Positions 27,323 to 35,648 are shown, counted from the stretch's first letter. The stretch is DNA of 64,000 nt from Azospirillum lipoferum 4B (GCF_000283655.1 NC_016622.1:880501-944500); one strand, 5' to 3'. Numbers and translations: made by a program. The notes: a model not told the origin generated them from the letters alone.

Positions 27323-27772
27323 TCAGTCGAGACGGGCGTGAATCTCCTCGGCGAAGCGTTCGAAGAAGGCGGCCAGCACCCGGTCGGTCTTGGCCTGCAC
27401 CAGCTTTGCCGCCAGCCGGCCGACGGCCCCGCCCAGCGCAACGGTCAGGCTGTAGGTCAGCAGGGTGCGCCCGCCATCCTCCTCCAGGATCACCAGCGCC
27501 TCGCCCTTCACGGCGCCGGCCAGCCCGCCGTTGCCCTGGGCGAGCAGCCGGTAGCGGTGGAGGCCATCCTCCGGTTCCAGTTTCAGCCGGCCGGAGAAGC
27601 GCGCCTTCATCGGCCCCAGCGTGGTCCGCACCCGCGCGGCATAGTCGGTGGGGGACAGCCGCTCCATCTCTTCCAGCACGGGGATGCAGCGCATCAGCAC
27701 CGCCGGGTCGCAGAGCGCCGCGAACACGCGGTCGCGCGGCCCGGGGACGCTGTGTGTGCCGGTGATGTCCAT
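27323..27772 (-). CDS. CoxG-like SRPBCC-fold protein
   Basis: 149 residues. It matches the carbon monoxide dehydrogenase subunit G (CoxG) family, a START/SRPBCC-type lipid-binding-like fold: opening MDITGTHSVPGPRDRVFAALCDP, a C-I-P-V-L segment, and the closing helix with Leu/Ala repeats. In carboxydotrophs CoxG assists maturation or membrane attachment of CO dehydrogenase, but family members occur without cox genes. No cox structural genes are present here, so a role with another molybdenum hydroxylase, or a different role, is as likely. It is divergent from the YjbQ gene and lies upstream of nifQ on the same strand, 142 bases away. Confidence 0.75.
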   Translation of the reverse strand: MDITGTHSVPGPRDRVFAALCDPAVLMRCIPVLEEMERLSPTDYAARVRTTLGPMKARFSGRLKLEPEDGLHRYRLLAQGNGGLAGAVKGEALVILEEDGGRTLLTYSLTVALGGAVGRLAAKLVQAKTDRVLAAFFERFAEEIHARLD

Positions 27773-27895
27773 GCGCCGTCTTCCTCTTTCGCATTCCCGC
27801 AGGTTCGCAATCCCGGCGCAACGGCCGGGCAGACACATCTGGTATTGATTGCGGCCGGAGCCAAGCCGCTGAACGCCACCAGGAGGACGGATCCC

Positions 27896-28315
27896 ATGCG
27901 ACAAGCCGCCACGACGCTGACGATCGCCACCCGCGGCACCGGATTGGTCGAGGTGACGGCCCCGGTGCGGCACTGGGTGACGGAGCAGGGCATGACGACC
28001 GGGCTGCTGACGGTCTTCTGCCGCCACACCTCGGCCTCCCTGACCATCCAGGAGAACGCCGACCCCGACGTGCAGGCCGACCTGCTGCGCTTCTTCCGCC
28101 GGCTGGTGGCGGAGGACCCGTCGCTCTACGACCACACCACCGAGGGGCCGGACGACATGCCCGCGCATATCCGCTCCGCGCTGACCGGCGTCAGCCTGTC
28201 GATCCCGGTGATGGAGGGGGAACCGGTGCTGGGCATCTGGCAGGGCATCTACCTGTTCGAACACCGTTCCCGGCCGCACCGGCGGGAGATCGCGCTGCAT
28301 CTGCTGGGGGACTGA
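27896..28315 (+). CDS. YjbQ / UPF0047 family protein
   Basis: 139 residues, with AGGAGG upstream of ATG 27896. Family motifs are intact: CRHTSASLTIQENADPDV, YDHTTEGPDDMPAHIRSAL and GIWQGIYLFEHR; the histidines probably bind metal. Some members have weak thiamine-phosphate synthase activity in vitro and are called secondary thiamine-phosphate synthase, but the physiological role is not settled. Length is typical. It stands alone, divergent from the CoxG-like gene and 133 bases ahead of the protease gene. Confidence 0.92.
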   Translation: MRQAATTLTIATRGTGLVEVTAPVRHWVTEQGMTTGLLTVFCRHTSASLTIQENADPDVQADLLRFFRRLVAEDPSLYDHTTEGPDDMPAHIRSALTGVSLSIPVMEGEPVLGIWQGIYLFEHRSRPHRREIALHLLGD

Positions 28316-28448
28316 GGCCGTGGAGGACCGGGGAGGGCGGCCCGCCTGAAATATCTTTCATCCGGTCGCAAGGCCCCGGTCAACGGGGGCACCCTAGATT
28401 GCGGACAACACCGGACAGCCGGAACCGCATCACTGGAGCGTTGTCGCC

Positions 28449-30020
28449 ATGACCACCATTCCCGCCACCACGCCGAACCGTCCGAACCGCCTGCGCCGTA
28501 CCGTCGCCGCCCTGCTGCTGGGCTCCACGGTGCTGACGGGGCCGGCGCTGGCCGGATGGGCGGCATCGCATGCGCAGCAGACGGCCACGCCGCCCGCCGT
28601 GACGATGGTGCAGGACACGCCCTCCACCTTCGCCGATCTCGCCGCCAAGGTCAGCCCCGCCGTCGTCAACATCGCCGCGACGCAGGAGGCCAAGGCCGAA
28701 CCGCGGGCGCAGCGCGGCCCCGGCATCCCCGGCTTCCCGCCGGGCTCGCCCTTCGAGGAGTTCTTCCGCCAGTTCCAGGACCAGATGGGCCGGAATGGCG
28801 GCCCGGACGGCGGTCAGGATGACCAGAGCCCTGGACCGCGGGGCAGGAGCGGGGCGCTCGGCTCCGGCTTCATCATCGATCCGGCCGGCTTCGTCGTGAC
28901 CAACAACCATGTCATCGACGGCGCCAGCGAGATCACCGTCACCCTGCAGGACGGCACCGCCATGCCGGCCAAGGTGATCGGCCGCGACGCCAAGACCGAC
29001 ATCGCCCTGCTGAAGGTGGAGCCGAAGAAACCGCTGCCGTCGGTCGACTGGGCCGACAGCGACAAGACCCGCGTCGGCGACTGGGTGATGGCCGTCGGCA
29101 ACCCGTTCGGTCTCGGCGGCACCGTCACCAAGGGCATCGTGTCGGCCCGCGGGCGCGACATCCACAGCGGGCCGTATGACGACTATTTCCAGCTCGACGC
29201 CGCCATCAACCGCGGCAATTCGGGCGGGCCGACCTTCGACCTCGCCGGCCGGGTGATCGGCATCAACACAGCCATCTACTCCCCCAACGGCGGTTCGGTC
29301 GGCATCGGCTTCGCCATCCCGTCCAACCTCGCCAAGGACGTGGTGGCCCAGTTGAAGGAGTCCGGCAAGGTCGAGCGCGGCTGGCTCGGCGTGAAGATCC
29401 AGGAGGTGACGCCGGACATCGCCGACAGCGTCGGCCTGCCCGCCGCCAAGGGTGCCCTGGTGGCCGACGTCACCGCCGACAGCCCGGCCCAGCGCGCCGG
29501 CCTGCGTCAGGGTGACGTGGTGCTGAGCTATGCCGGCAAGCCGGTCAACAGCCTGCGCGACCTGACCCGCAGCGTGGCCGACACCAAGCCCGGCGACTCG
29601 GTCGAGCTGAAGGTCCTGCGCGGCGGCCGTGAGACGGCGGTGCAGGTCCGCATCGACCGCCTGAGCGAGCAGCCGCAGGTCGCGTCGGCCGACACCGACG
29701 GCGGCACCGGCACCGCCCCGCAGGCCGAGGTCGCGGCGGTGAAGGGGCTGAAGCTCGCCCCGCTGGATCAGGCGGCGCGCAAGCGCCTGGGCATCGCCGA
29801 GGATGTCAGGGGCGTGGTCGTGGTCGGATTGTCGGGCAGCGTCGACGTGCCGATCCGTCCCGGCGACGTGATCGAGCGGATCGGCGATGCCGAGGTGAAG
29901 AGCCCGGCCGATGTCCGCCGCCATGTGACCGAAGCCGAGAAGGCCGGCCAGAAGGCGCTGCTGATGCTGATTAACCGTCAGGGCAACGAGTCCTTCGTCG
30001 CGCTGAAGCTGAAGGCCTGA
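28449..30020 (+). CDS. Do/DegP-family periplasmic serine endoprotease
   Basis: 523 residues. A signal sequence (RRTVAALLLGSTVLTGPALAGWA) exports it. The trypsin-like domain has the complete triad: His154 (TNNHVIDG), Asp184 (KTDIALLKV) and Ser258 (RGNSGGP). Two PDZ domains follow (about residues 325-415 and 435-515), giving the DegP/DegQ/MucD architecture for degrading or refolding damaged envelope proteins. A Gly/Asp/Gln-rich loop at about 85-135 corresponds to the LA loop. It is followed by a nested-palindrome repeat and then an OmpR-type two-component pair, which may control envelope stress genes; that link is inferred from position alone. Confidence 0.93.
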   Translation: MTTIPATTPNRPNRLRRTVAALLLGSTVLTGPALAGWAASHAQQTATPPAVTMVQDTPSTFADLAAKVSPAVVNIAATQEAKAEPRAQRGPGIPGFPPGSPFEEFFRQFQDQMGRNGGPDGGQDDQSPGPRGRSGALGSGFIIDPAGFVVTNNHVIDGASEITVTLQDGTAMPAKVIGRDAKTDIALLKVEPKKPLPSVDWADSDKTRVGDWVMAVGNPFGLGGTVTKGIVSARGRDIHSGPYDDYFQLDAAINRGNSGGPTFDLAGRVIGINTAIYSPNGGSVGIGFAIPSNLAKDVVAQLKESGKVERGWLGVKIQEVTPDIADSVGLPAAKGALVADVTADSPAQRAGLRQGDVVLSYAGKPVNSLRDLTRSVADTKPGDSVELKVLRGGRETAVQVRIDRLSEQPQVASADTDGGTGTAPQAEVAAVKGLKLAPLDQAARKRLGIAEDVRGVVVVGLSGSVDVPIRPGDVIERIGDAEVKSPADVRRHVTEAEKAGQKALLMLINRQGNESFVALKLKA

Positions 30021-30069
30021 GGCGGTCCGCCGCCTGAGTGACGGAAGTCCGGCCGGGCGTCACAAGAAG

Positions 30070-30202
30070 CCCCTCTCCCCTTGCGGGAGAGGGGTTTGGG
30101 GTGAGGGGTGCAGCCCGATCCGCAGGGACGGGAGCAAAATTGCCGGCCGGCTGTCGCCGGCGCCACCCTCACCCCACCCCCTCTCCCATCGAGGGAGAGG
30201 GG
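30070..30202. repeat. Nested palindromic repeat element, copy 1
   Basis: Outer arms are two hairpins built of CCCCTCTCCC and GGGAGAGGGG (30070-30094 and 30178-30202). Inside them GGGGTGAGGG (30098-30107) pairs with CCCTCACCCC (30166-30175). The whole can fold as one long hairpin or as two small ones. It sits between the Do-protease gene and the response-regulator gene. Three other places in the window have elements built from the same CCCTCTCCC/GGGAGAGGG words. Confidence 0.85.
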
Positions 30203-30267
30203 CGTCGAACGCTCGGCCGGGCGCGGCATGCTCGCGCTTGGCCGGGCTGTTTTGGGAGGCTACACTC

Positions 30268-30954
30268 GTGCTCATGAAGATTCTCGTCATTGAAGATGAT
30301 CGCCAGGCCGCCAGCTACCTCGCCAAGGGGCTGAAGGAGGCGGGCCATGTGGTGGACGTCGCCAACGACGGGAAGGAGGGCCTGTTCCTTGCCGGCGCCG
30401 AGCATTACGACGTGATGATCGTCGACCGCATGCTGCCGGGCCGCGACGGGCTGTCGCTGGTCCAGGTTCTGCGGGCGGCCGGCAACGACACGCCGGTCCT
30501 GTTCCTGTCGGCGCTGGGCAGCGTCGACGACCGGGTGAAGGGCCTGAAGGCCGGCGGCGACGATTACCTGACCAAGCCCTTCGCCTTCTCCGAGCTTCTC
30601 GCCCGCATCGAGGTGCTGGTGCGCCGCCGGGGCGCGGCCCAGCCGCAGACCCGGCTGGTGGTGGGCGACCTGGAGCTGGACCTGCTGTCGCGCAGCGTCA
30701 AGCGCGCCGGCAAGACCATCGACCTGCTGCCGCGCGAGTTCTCGCTGCTGGAATATCTGATGCGCAACGCCGGCAGCGTGGTGACCCGCACCATGATGCT
30801 GGAGAATGTCTGGGACTATCACTTCGATCCCCAGACCAACGTCATCGACGTGCACATCGCCCGTCTGCGCCAGAAGATCGACAAGGATTTCCCCACCCCC
30901 CTGATCCATACCGTGCGCGGCGCCGGCTACAGCCTGCGCGTGGCGGAGGGGTGA
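30268..30954 (+). CDS. OmpR/PhoB-family response regulator
   Basis: 228 residues from GTG 30268, eight bases after GGGAGG; an ATG two codons later (30274, MKILVIEDD) is equally possible. The receiver domain has pocket IEDD, acceptor Asp in VMIVDRMLPGRDG, and Lys in YLTKPF. The C-terminal winged helix is typical (LPREFSLLEYLMRNAG, VDVHIARLRQKID, HTVRGAGYSLR). It is a DNA-binding transcription factor partnered by the kinase encoded about 200 bases downstream. A palindromic repeat separates the two genes. Confidence 0.94.
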   Translation: MLMKILVIEDDRQAASYLAKGLKEAGHVVDVANDGKEGLFLAGAEHYDVMIVDRMLPGRDGLSLVQVLRAAGNDTPVLFLSALGSVDDRVKGLKAGGDDYLTKPFAFSELLARIEVLVRRRGAAQPQTRLVVGDLELDLLSRSVKRAGKTIDLLPREFSLLEYLMRNAGSVVTRTMMLENVWDYHFDPQTNVIDVHIARLRQKIDKDFPTPLIHTVRGAGYSLRVAEG

Positions 30955-30992
30955 CGGGGCTTCATGGAGTTTGGCTTTTGACGGCGGCGATT

Positions 30993-31156
30993 CCCCTCTC
31001 CCCCCCGGGGAGAGGGCAGGGTGAGGGGGTTCCGTTTGCCGGACGCTTCTCGCAACGCATCCACCTCACCCAACCCTCTCCCCACTATCGGCGGACCAAT
31101 GGTCCGCCTGTCGCGCCAGCGCAAACTTTGTTTGCGCGACAGCGGGGGGGAGAGGG
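30993..31156. repeat. Nested palindromic repeat element, copy 2 (composite)
   Basis: Begins with a CCCCTCTCC...GGAGAGGG hairpin and GGGTGAGGG, and ends with CTCACCCAACCCTCTCCCC, an inner block and a GGGGAGAGGG end. The inner block contains two perfect hairpins, GGCGGACC-aat-GGTCCGCC (31092-31110) and GCGCAAAC-ttt-GTTTGCGC (31120-31138). It lies between the response-regulator and kinase genes, and its terminal purine run ends four bases before the kinase start codon. Confidence 0.85.
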
Positions 31157-31159
31157 CCT

Positions 31160-32593
31160 TTGTTGAAAGGCGAGACCCACTCCGGCGGCCTGCACGGCTT
31201 CCTTGCCGCGGGCCTGCGGCTGGTGCGGACCACGGCGTTCCGGCTGGCGCTGCTCTATCTGGCGATGTTCGTTCTGTCGGTCGGGCTGATCCTGGGCGTG
31301 GTCTACCGCACCACGGCCGGCTTCCTGGAGCAGGAGATCGGCGAGACCATCGCGCTGGAGGTCGCCGGGCTTCAGGACCATTACCGCATCCACGGGCTGC
31401 CCGGTCTGGTCGACGTGGTGCGGGCGCGCAGCGCAGTTCCCAACAACAATTCCATCTATCTGCTGACCACCTCCGCCGGGGTGATCCTGGCCGGCAACCT
31501 GTCGGGCTGGCCGGCGGCGGTGCCCAATGCCAGCGGCTGGACCCATTTCAAGGTCGCCGATTATGGCGGGGTCACCAACAGGCCATCGACCGCACAGGCC
31601 GTGACCTTCACCCTGCCGGGGCAGTTCCGCCTGCTGGTCGGCCGCGACATGAGCGAGATCGACCAGCTGCGTGCCCGCATGTTCCGCTCGCTCGGCTGGA
31701 TCCTGGGCTCCACCGCGCTGCTCGGGCTGGGGGGCGGGCTGCTGATGAGCCGCGGCGCCATGCGGCGGATCGAGGCGATCAACCGCACCACCCGCCAGAT
31801 CATGAGCGGCGACCTGAGCGACCGGGTGCCGCGTTTCGGCGGCGGCGACGAGATGGACCGGCTGGCCGGCAACCTCAATGCCATGCTCGACCGGATCGAG
31901 CGGCTGATGACCGGGATGCGGCAGGTGACCGACAGCGTCGCCCACGACCTGCGCACGCCGCTGACCCGCCTGCGCTCCCGCATCGAGCTGGCCCTGCTGC
32001 ATGAGACCGAGGACCCGGAGGTCTACCGCACCGTCCTGCAGGACACGATTGCCGAGGCCGACCGGCTGCTCGCCACCTTCAGCGCCCTGCTGTCGATCGC
32101 GGAGGCCGAATCGGGCGCCAAGCGCCAGGATTTCGTGGCGGTCGATCTGGCAGAGGTGGTGGAACTCGCTGCCGACCTCTACGAACCGGTGGCGGACGAG
32201 CGCGGCCAGCGGCTGAGCGTGGATGTCCGGGGCAAGCCGACCGTGCGCGGTAATGGCCAGCTTCTGGCCCAGGCGGTGTCGAACCTGCTGGACAACGCCA
32301 TCAAATACACGCCGGAGGGCGGCACCATCTCGCTGGTGCTGGAAGGCCCGGCGCCCGGCCGCGCCGCCTGCATCTCGGTGGCCGACAGCGGTCCCGGCAT
32401 CCCGGCGGAGATGCGCGACAAGGTCCTGCAGCGCTTCGTCCGGCTGGACACCGCCCGCGCGTCGCCCGGCAACGGGCTGGGGCTGAGCCTCGTCGACGCG
32501 GTGGCGACGCTGCATGGCGCTGGCCTGGAGCTGGACGACAATGCGCCGGGCCTGCGGGTCAGCCTTGTCTTCCCGCCGGAAGCGCGGCGGTAG
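31160..32593 (+). CDS. Sensor histidine kinase (EnvZ/QseC type)
   Basis: 477 residues from a TTG at 31160 (a second TTG follows at 31163); the only ribosome-binding-like sequence, GGGGGGAGAGGG, is the end of the repeat element. TM1 at about residues 28-50, a periplasmic domain of about 120 residues, TM2 at about 180-200, HAMP, then HisKA with H-box VAHDLRTPLTRLRSRIE and an ATPase domain (N-box LLDNAIKY, G1 VADSGPGIP, G2 GNGLGLSLVDAV). It phosphorylates the OmpR-type regulator encoded upstream. Translation starting further inside, near a GTG before TM1, is an alternative. Confidence 0.88.
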   Translation: MLKGETHSGGLHGFLAAGLRLVRTTAFRLALLYLAMFVLSVGLILGVVYRTTAGFLEQEIGETIALEVAGLQDHYRIHGLPGLVDVVRARSAVPNNNSIYLLTTSAGVILAGNLSGWPAAVPNASGWTHFKVADYGGVTNRPSTAQAVTFTLPGQFRLLVGRDMSEIDQLRARMFRSLGWILGSTALLGLGGGLLMSRGAMRRIEAINRTTRQIMSGDLSDRVPRFGGGDEMDRLAGNLNAMLDRIERLMTGMRQVTDSVAHDLRTPLTRLRSRIELALLHETEDPEVYRTVLQDTIAEADRLLATFSALLSIAEAESGAKRQDFVAVDLAEVVELAADLYEPVADERGQRLSVDVRGKPTVRGNGQLLAQAVSNLLDNAIKYTPEGGTISLVLEGPAPGRAACISVADSGPGIPAEMRDKVLQRFVRLDTARASPGNGLGLSLVDAVATLHGAGLELDDNAPGLRVSLVFPPEARR

Positions 32594-32603
32594 GCTTGTC
32601 GCC

Positions 32604-32630
32604 AAAAAAAAGCCCGCCAGGCGGCGGGCT
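32604..32630 (-). terminator. Intrinsic terminator oriented to the minus strand
   Basis: Stem AGCCCGCC (32611-32618) pairs with GGCGGGCT (32623-32630). The left flank is a run of eight A residues, which is a U-tract when read on the minus strand; the right flank (tgaaaagg) is not T-rich on the plus strand. It therefore ends transcripts coming from the right, yet no minus-strand gene lies between it and the convergent efflux gene at 33944. It may serve the structured element next to it. Confidence 0.75.
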
Positions 32631-32708
32631 TGAAAAGGTGACATCAGCGAGAATGACTCCTTGGCGTCCCTTCTGATATGGGGCAGGGAGGATCGGCTTC
32701 CAGATCGA

Positions 32709-32821
32709 ACTTCGGATTACCGCCGACGGCCTAGCCTGCTGACGTTCCGCAACGTCCGGCGGGCTTGGGCGTTCTCCCCTAGGGCCGTCCGTCCGGCGGC
32801 CGCAAGCGCGGGAGTTCCGAG
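32709..32821. ncRNA. Candidate structured RNA, strand uncertain
   Basis: Nested pairing is visible by eye. The outer stem is CTTCGGA (about 32710) with TCCGAG (about 32816). Within it CCGCCGACGG (32720-32729) pairs with CCGTCCGGCGG (about 32786-32797) with one bulge. The apical hairpin is GACGTT-ccgc-AACGTC (32741-32756) with flanking partial pairing, and a side hairpin is CCGC-AAGC-GCGG (about 32800-32811). A stem, a large asymmetric bubble and an apical hairpin recall the shape of 6S RNA, but no sequence match is claimed. On the minus strand it would run into the terminator at 32604-32630. On the plus strand it would be the leader of the AI-2E transporter gene. Confidence 0.35.
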
Positions 32822-32823
32822 AG

Positions 32824-33939
32824 ATGGCGATACCCAGCCGCCCCACGGCCAGCAAGGCCGCCGCTCACCAGGGTGCCGTCCCGCCCGGCCGGACCGGCGG
32901 CGGGGCGATGCAGGAGGAGCCGCCGGCGCGGGCCGGGCGCGGCGAACTGGCCGTCTTCACCTGGAAGGTGCTGATCGTCGCCGGGATTGGCGCTCTGGCG
33001 CTGTTCCTGTGGAATGTGTCGGGCACGCTGCTGCTGATCTTCACCGGCGTGCTGTTCGCCATCCTGCTGCAGCGGCTGACCGGCTATGTGCGGCAGGCGA
33101 CCGGGCTGGCCCATGGCTGGGCGCTGGCCATCGTGCTGGTGGCCTTGGTGCTGCTGGTCGGCGGCGGCGGCTGGCTGATGGGCACCTCGATGACGGCGCA
33201 GCTCGGCCAGTTGCAGGAGCAGGTGACCAGGGCCATGGGCATGCTGCCGGAGGAGTGGCGCCAGCGCATCATGGACCAGAGCAAGAACTGGCCCTGGATG
33301 AGCCAGCTGAGCGGCTTCGCCTCCGGCCTCGTCTATGTCATCGCCGACGCGGTGGTGGTGATGTTCGCCGCCCTCTATCTGGCGGCCTCGCCCGGCGTCT
33401 ACCGGCGCGGCGTGGTGCTGCTGGTGCCGCCGCAGGGGCAGGAGCGGGCGTGGGAGGTGATGGACGTCGCCGGTGACAGCCTGTGGAAATGGTTGATCGG
33501 CCAGCTGGTGGCGATGGCCGCGGTGGGCACGCTGACCGCCATCGGGCTCTGGCTTCTGGGCATTCCGTCGGCGCTCGCCTTGGGGCTGGTGGCCGGGTTG
33601 CTGGAGTTCATTCCGCTGATCGGCCCCTTCCTGGCGGCGATCCCGGCGCTGCTGATCGCGTTTTCCCAGTCGCCGCAGGATGTGCTGTGGGTCGCCGGGC
33701 TCTATCTGGTCATCCAGCAGGTGGAGGGGAATCTCGTCACCCCGCTGCTGCAGAAGCGGGTGGTCGATCTGCCGCCGGTGATCACCATCGGCGCCATCGC
33801 CGCCGGCGGCGTGCTGTTCGGCATCCTCGGCATGTTCCTGGCAACGCCGATGGCCGTTGTCGTGCTGGTGCTGATCAACCTGCTCTACATCGAGGACAAG
33901 CTGGGCCAGCCCCGGCATTTCCCCAGCAGCGACTCCTGA
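32824..33939 (+). CDS. AI-2E family transporter (PerM/TqsA type)
   Basis: 371 residues from ATG 32824; the ATG at 32908 (MQEEPP) is an equally good start that would drop a Ser/Pro/Gly-rich lead. About eight hydrophobic segments are visible: pairs near residues 48-90 and 98-120, then a cytoplasmic/periplasmic loop region, then the signature run GLLEFIPLIGPFLAAIPALLIA and ITIGAIAAGGVLFGILGMFLATPMAVVVLV. The family exports autoinducer-2 or small ions; substrate here is unknown. It ends four bases before the convergent MFS gene, with no room for a terminator. Confidence 0.88.
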   Translation: MAIPSRPTASKAAAHQGAVPPGRTGGGAMQEEPPARAGRGELAVFTWKVLIVAGIGALALFLWNVSGTLLLIFTGVLFAILLQRLTGYVRQATGLAHGWALAIVLVALVLLVGGGGWLMGTSMTAQLGQLQEQVTRAMGMLPEEWRQRIMDQSKNWPWMSQLSGFASGLVYVIADAVVVMFAALYLAASPGVYRRGVVLLVPPQGQERAWEVMDVAGDSLWKWLIGQLVAMAAVGTLTAIGLWLLGIPSALALGLVAGLLEFIPLIGPFLAAIPALLIAFSQSPQDVLWVAGLYLVIQQVEGNLVTPLLQKRVVDLPPVITIGAIAAGGVLFGILGMFLATPMAVVVLVLINLLYIEDKLGQPRHFPSSDS

Positions 33940-33943
33940 CGCG

Positions 33944-35515
33944 TCACCCCTCGGCCGCCGGGGCGGCCTCGCCCCGGCCGTCGCGGGAGGAGCGCAGCGG
34001 CAGCTCCTTCAGGAACAGGGTCATGGCGAAGGAGACGACCGCCAGCGCGGCGGCCAGCAGGAACAGGGTGGCGAAGCCGTGCTCCAGCGTCGCCACCACC
34101 CCGCCGCGGACCGCCGGGGGCAGGTCGGCCAGCGCCGCGGCGCCATGGTCCAGCACCGCGCGACCGGACAGGCCGGCCCCCTCCAGCCGTTCCGACACCA
34201 CGGCGTTGAACACGGCGCCGAACACCGCCACGCCGACCGAACCGCCGAGCGAGCGGAAGAAGCCGACCGAGGCGGTGGCCGCCCCCAGGTCGCGCTGCTC
34301 CACCGCATTCTGCACGGCGACCGTCATCACCGGCATCACCAGCCCCAGCCCCATACCCAGCGGCACCAGGATCAGCGTCGACCACAGCCCGCTGCCGGCC
34401 AGTTCCGGCAAGGTGCCGAGCAGGGCGTACATCACCCCCGACAGCGCCAGCCCGACCAGCGGAAAGGCCTTGTAGCGCCCGGTCCGCGCGATCAGCCGGC
34501 CGCCGCCGACCGATCCCAGGGTCATGCCCAGCACCAGCGGCAGAAGCAGCAGGCCGGACAGGGTGGCGCTGGCGCCCTGCACCAGCTGGAGGTGCAGCGG
34601 CAGATAGACGATGCCGGCGAACAGCACCATCGCGGACACCGCGACCACCGGCGTCGCCACCGCGACCACCGGGCGGCGGAACAGGTGCAGCGGCAGGATC
34701 GGCTCTTCGATCCGCTGCTCGTGCCACAGGAAGACGGCCAGCATGGCGAGGCCCGCCGCCAGCAGGAGGAAGGCCGCCGGGCTGCTCCAGCCCATCGCCT
34801 CGCCGCGGGTGGCGTAGACCAGCAGGCAGGTCACCGCACCGGTCAGCAGCGCCGCGCCCGCCACGTCGATGCGCGGCTTGGCCCGGCCGGCGGGCAGGCG
34901 CGACAGGGTGCTGCGGGTCATGGCGAAGGCCGCCACCCCCAGCGGCAGGTTGATCAGGAAAATCCAATGCCAGCCGATGGTTTCGGTGAAGATGCCGCCC
35001 AAGAGCGGCCCGGCGACGCTGGCCAGCGCGAAGACGCCGCCGATCATGCCCTGGTAGCGTCCGCGCTCGCGCGGGGCCACCACGTCGCCGATGATAGTGA
35101 AGGCCAGCGACATCAGCCCGCCGCCGCCCAGCCCCTGCAGGCCGCGGAACAGGATCAGCTGGGTCATGCTCTGCGCCGCCGCGCACAGGACGGAGCCGAC
35201 CAGGAACAGCAGGATCGCCGTCTGCAGCACCCGCTTGCGGCCATAGAGGTCCGACAGCTTGCCGTAGATCGGCGTCGTGGTGGTGGAGGTCAGCAGATAG
35301 GCGGTGACCACCCAGGGCAGCATCTCCAGCCCGCCGAACTGGCTCGCCATCGTCGGCAGCGCCGTGGCGACGATGGTCTGGTCCATCGCCGCCATCAGCA
35401 TCGCCAGCGCCACCCCGCTGAACACCCGCAGGATCTCCTGGTGGGTGAAGACCGGCGGGACATCGTCGGGAGAGGCGGCTGCGGGCGTTGCGGGACGGGC
35501 GGCGGTCTCGGTCAT
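33944..35515 (-). CDS. MFS drug-efflux transporter, DHA2 family (EmrB/QacA type)
   Basis: 523 residues from ATG 35515. Fourteen hydrophobic segments can be traced. Motif D1-like AMLMAAMDQTIVATALPTM, motif A (GKLSDLYGRKRVL) and the motif-C-type GPLLGGIFTETIGWHWIFLINLP are present, as expected for 14-TM proton-coupled multidrug exporters. Substrates cannot be told from sequence. No EmrA-like membrane-fusion gene is adjacent, so it may work alone. Upstream lies a 14-bp tandem repeat array within the region shared with divergent ndk. Confidence 0.92.
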   Translation of the reverse strand: MTETAARPATPAAASPDDVPPVFTHQEILRVFSGVALAMLMAAMDQTIVATALPTMASQFGGLEMLPWVVTAYLLTSTTTTPIYGKLSDLYGRKRVLQTAILLFLVGSVLCAAAQSMTQLILFRGLQGLGGGGLMSLAFTIIGDVVAPRERGRYQGMIGGVFALASVAGPLLGGIFTETIGWHWIFLINLPLGVAAFAMTRSTLSRLPAGRAKPRIDVAGAALLTGAVTCLLVYATRGEAMGWSSPAAFLLLAAGLAMLAVFLWHEQRIEEPILPLHLFRRPVVAVATPVVAVSAMVLFAGIVYLPLHLQLVQGASATLSGLLLLPLVLGMTLGSVGGGRLIARTGRYKAFPLVGLALSGVMYALLGTLPELAGSGLWSTLILVPLGMGLGLVMPVMTVAVQNAVEQRDLGAATASVGFFRSLGGSVGVAVFGAVFNAVVSERLEGAGLSGRAVLDHGAAALADLPPAVRGGVVATLEHGFATLFLLAAALAVVSFAMTLFLKELPLRSSRDGRGEAAPAAEG

Positions 35516-35592
35516 GGTCGGGCGTCTCGGCCGTTGAGGTCGTTGCACGGGGCACCGGAGGCGGACCCACCATAGACTTGGAAGCGTTCCAT

Positions 35593-35648
35593 GCAAGTCC
35601 GTTGGCGCAAGCCCGTTGGCGCAAGTCCGTTGGCGCAAGTCCGTTTGC
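35593..35648. repeat. 14-bp tandem repeat, four units
   Basis: Four consecutive units, GCAAGTCCGTTGGC, GCAAGCCCGTTGGC, GCAAGTCCGTTGGC and GCAAGTCCGTTTGC, lie in the 274-base gap between the divergent MFS and ndk genes. The spacing of 14 bp does not match a helical turn exactly. Multiple identical sites in a divergent promoter region could bind a regulator, or the array could be replication slippage. Confidence 0.9.

Noticed and set aside
28449-30020. Specific gene name degP, degQ or mucD
   Set aside because: Family is certain, but the subtype cannot be separated by eye, so no symbol was given.
32824-33939. Gene as autoinducer-2 exporter tqsA
   Set aside because: The AI-2E family includes several substrates; without functional data the symbol is not justified.
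35593-35648. Possible CRISPR array
   Set aside because: Units are 14 bp with no spacers and no cas genes; a tandem repeat.
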